Part shown: piece by piece, positions 63,161 through 64,000 of the stretch
Numbering within the stretch: the stretch's first letter is position 1
Layout of the letters: each line of letters starts with the position of its first letter
Origin: Euglena gracilis
Lineage: Eukaryota > Euglenida > Euglenophyceae > Euglenales
Direction: 5' to 3'
NCBI GenBank assembly: GCA_039621445.1
Contig: CP154956.1
Coordinates: 78,364,474-78,428,473 of the forward strand
DNA length: 64,000 nucleotides
Position numbers and translations under genes: made by a program
The notes under the pieces: model-generated
Seen by the model: only the letters and a program-made list of their open reading frames with translations
Told to the model about the DNA's origin: nothing
The model's database searches: none

Positions 63161-64000
63161 TGTAGGAACAATTTTTTCCCGGGGGGGGGGCGAGCCAAAA
63201 TTCTTTTTTTGGCACAACCAAAATGTATTTTTTCTGTCCTCCTGGCCCGGAAGGGGCCGAGACGCCAACGTCTCTTTGAAGTCCAAGGAGCCCAGGTACA
63301 GGGGGGAGGGGGGGACCCGGACCCCCCCTGTTCACTTCCGAACTGAACTGGACAAGTTGCCTTCCCGGAGGGGGGGGAGAAGTCCGGCGCCGAAGGCGCC
63401 AAATTTTTTTGAAAATGCCCTTTTCGGTGTTCGCACGTTGTTCTGTTTTTCGGTTTTTTCCCCGAAGTGAACAAGTACATCCAAGTACACAGGGGGGGGG
63501 GTCTCGGGACCCCCCTGTGCACTTCCGAAGTGAACTGAACAGGGGGGAGGGGGGGGGGAGGGGGAGTCTGGGGTCCCGAAGTGGACTACCTAGGCTCCAA
63601 TGCCCCAAAAAATCAAACTAGAAAGTGAAATCATGGGTAGAACCCCTTTGGAAACCTTCCAACTCAACCCAATTGTCGACTTTGCAACTTGGGGGGGGGG
63701 GTTGCAAAGAAGCAATTTTTTTCATTTTGCTCAAATTGTTTTTTTATTATTATTGAAATTGACCCGCAGAGTTTCCCCAAACTCGGCTGGTCAAGAAAAT
63801 GGAGGGGGGGGACTCATGGGGAATCGGGTTGTATTCAAACAGCCAAGGTGAAAGTGGTTTGTGGGGTCCCAAAAAAACAATTAGTATCAAAGGAGGAGAA
63901 AAAAGTTTGTTTGTGGTCAAAATCAAACATCAAGAAGTGCCATGGGTTTCAGGGAGGTGAAATGAGCATTTCCTCAAGGGCTTCAGTTCGGCCGCCACAG
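63161..64000. other. No gene recognised
   Basis: Two related blocks with CCCCCCTGTTCACTTCCGAA (63325) and CCCCCCTGTGCACTTCCGAA (63511), and the GGCGCCGAAGGCGCC hairpin at 63385-63399. Frames are short. Confidence 0.5.

Overview
The window is nuclear DNA from a eukaryote with a very repeat-rich genome, probably a protist or alga. The evidence is GT-AG introns with pyrimidine-rich acceptors, several classes of eukaryotic transposons, satellites, and no bacterial operons. I cannot name the species. Runs of 8 to 15 G or C occur throughout. Many sit at transposon ends, and several coincide with frameshifts in transposon genes. No rRNA, tRNA or CRISPR array was seen.

Left part (1-23640), mostly retroelements. 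A DIRS-like tyrosine-recombinase retrotransposon (copy A, + strand) fills 1-4505 and ends in long inverted repeats. A second, truncated copy lies inverted at 19487-23640. Between them are: a short two-exon gene candidate (5113-5864); a decayed Ty3/Gypsy chromovirus with gag, RT, RNase H, integrase and chromodomain (6202-14956); a 1.66-kb non-coding LTR element that split the chromovirus RT (10492-12148); and a third retroelement (15799-19486). The third element carries gag, protease and a DNA cytosine-methyltransferase-like domain.

Middle (23641-38700). There are no convincing genes. The region holds dispersed repeats, a 19-bp minisatellite of about 0.9 kb, a tandem repeat of about 165 bp, GC-rich fold-back elements and the first of many small TA-flanked elements.

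Right part (38700-64000). There is one plausible host gene, a spliced multi-pass membrane protein on the minus strand with an exact 135-bp in-frame duplication. The rest is nested transposons: a decayed pogo-like transposase gene, a hAT transposase C-terminal fragment, hAT-like elements with CAGGG ends and 6-8-bp target duplications (four of them perfect 8-bp repeats), a superfamily of C-tract-ended miniature elements flanked by TA, a TIR element with a PHD-finger reading frame, and many hairpin or fold-back units. Several insertions can be checked inside the window because an uninterrupted copy of the host repeat is present. The clearest case is a three-level nest at 49216-50040.
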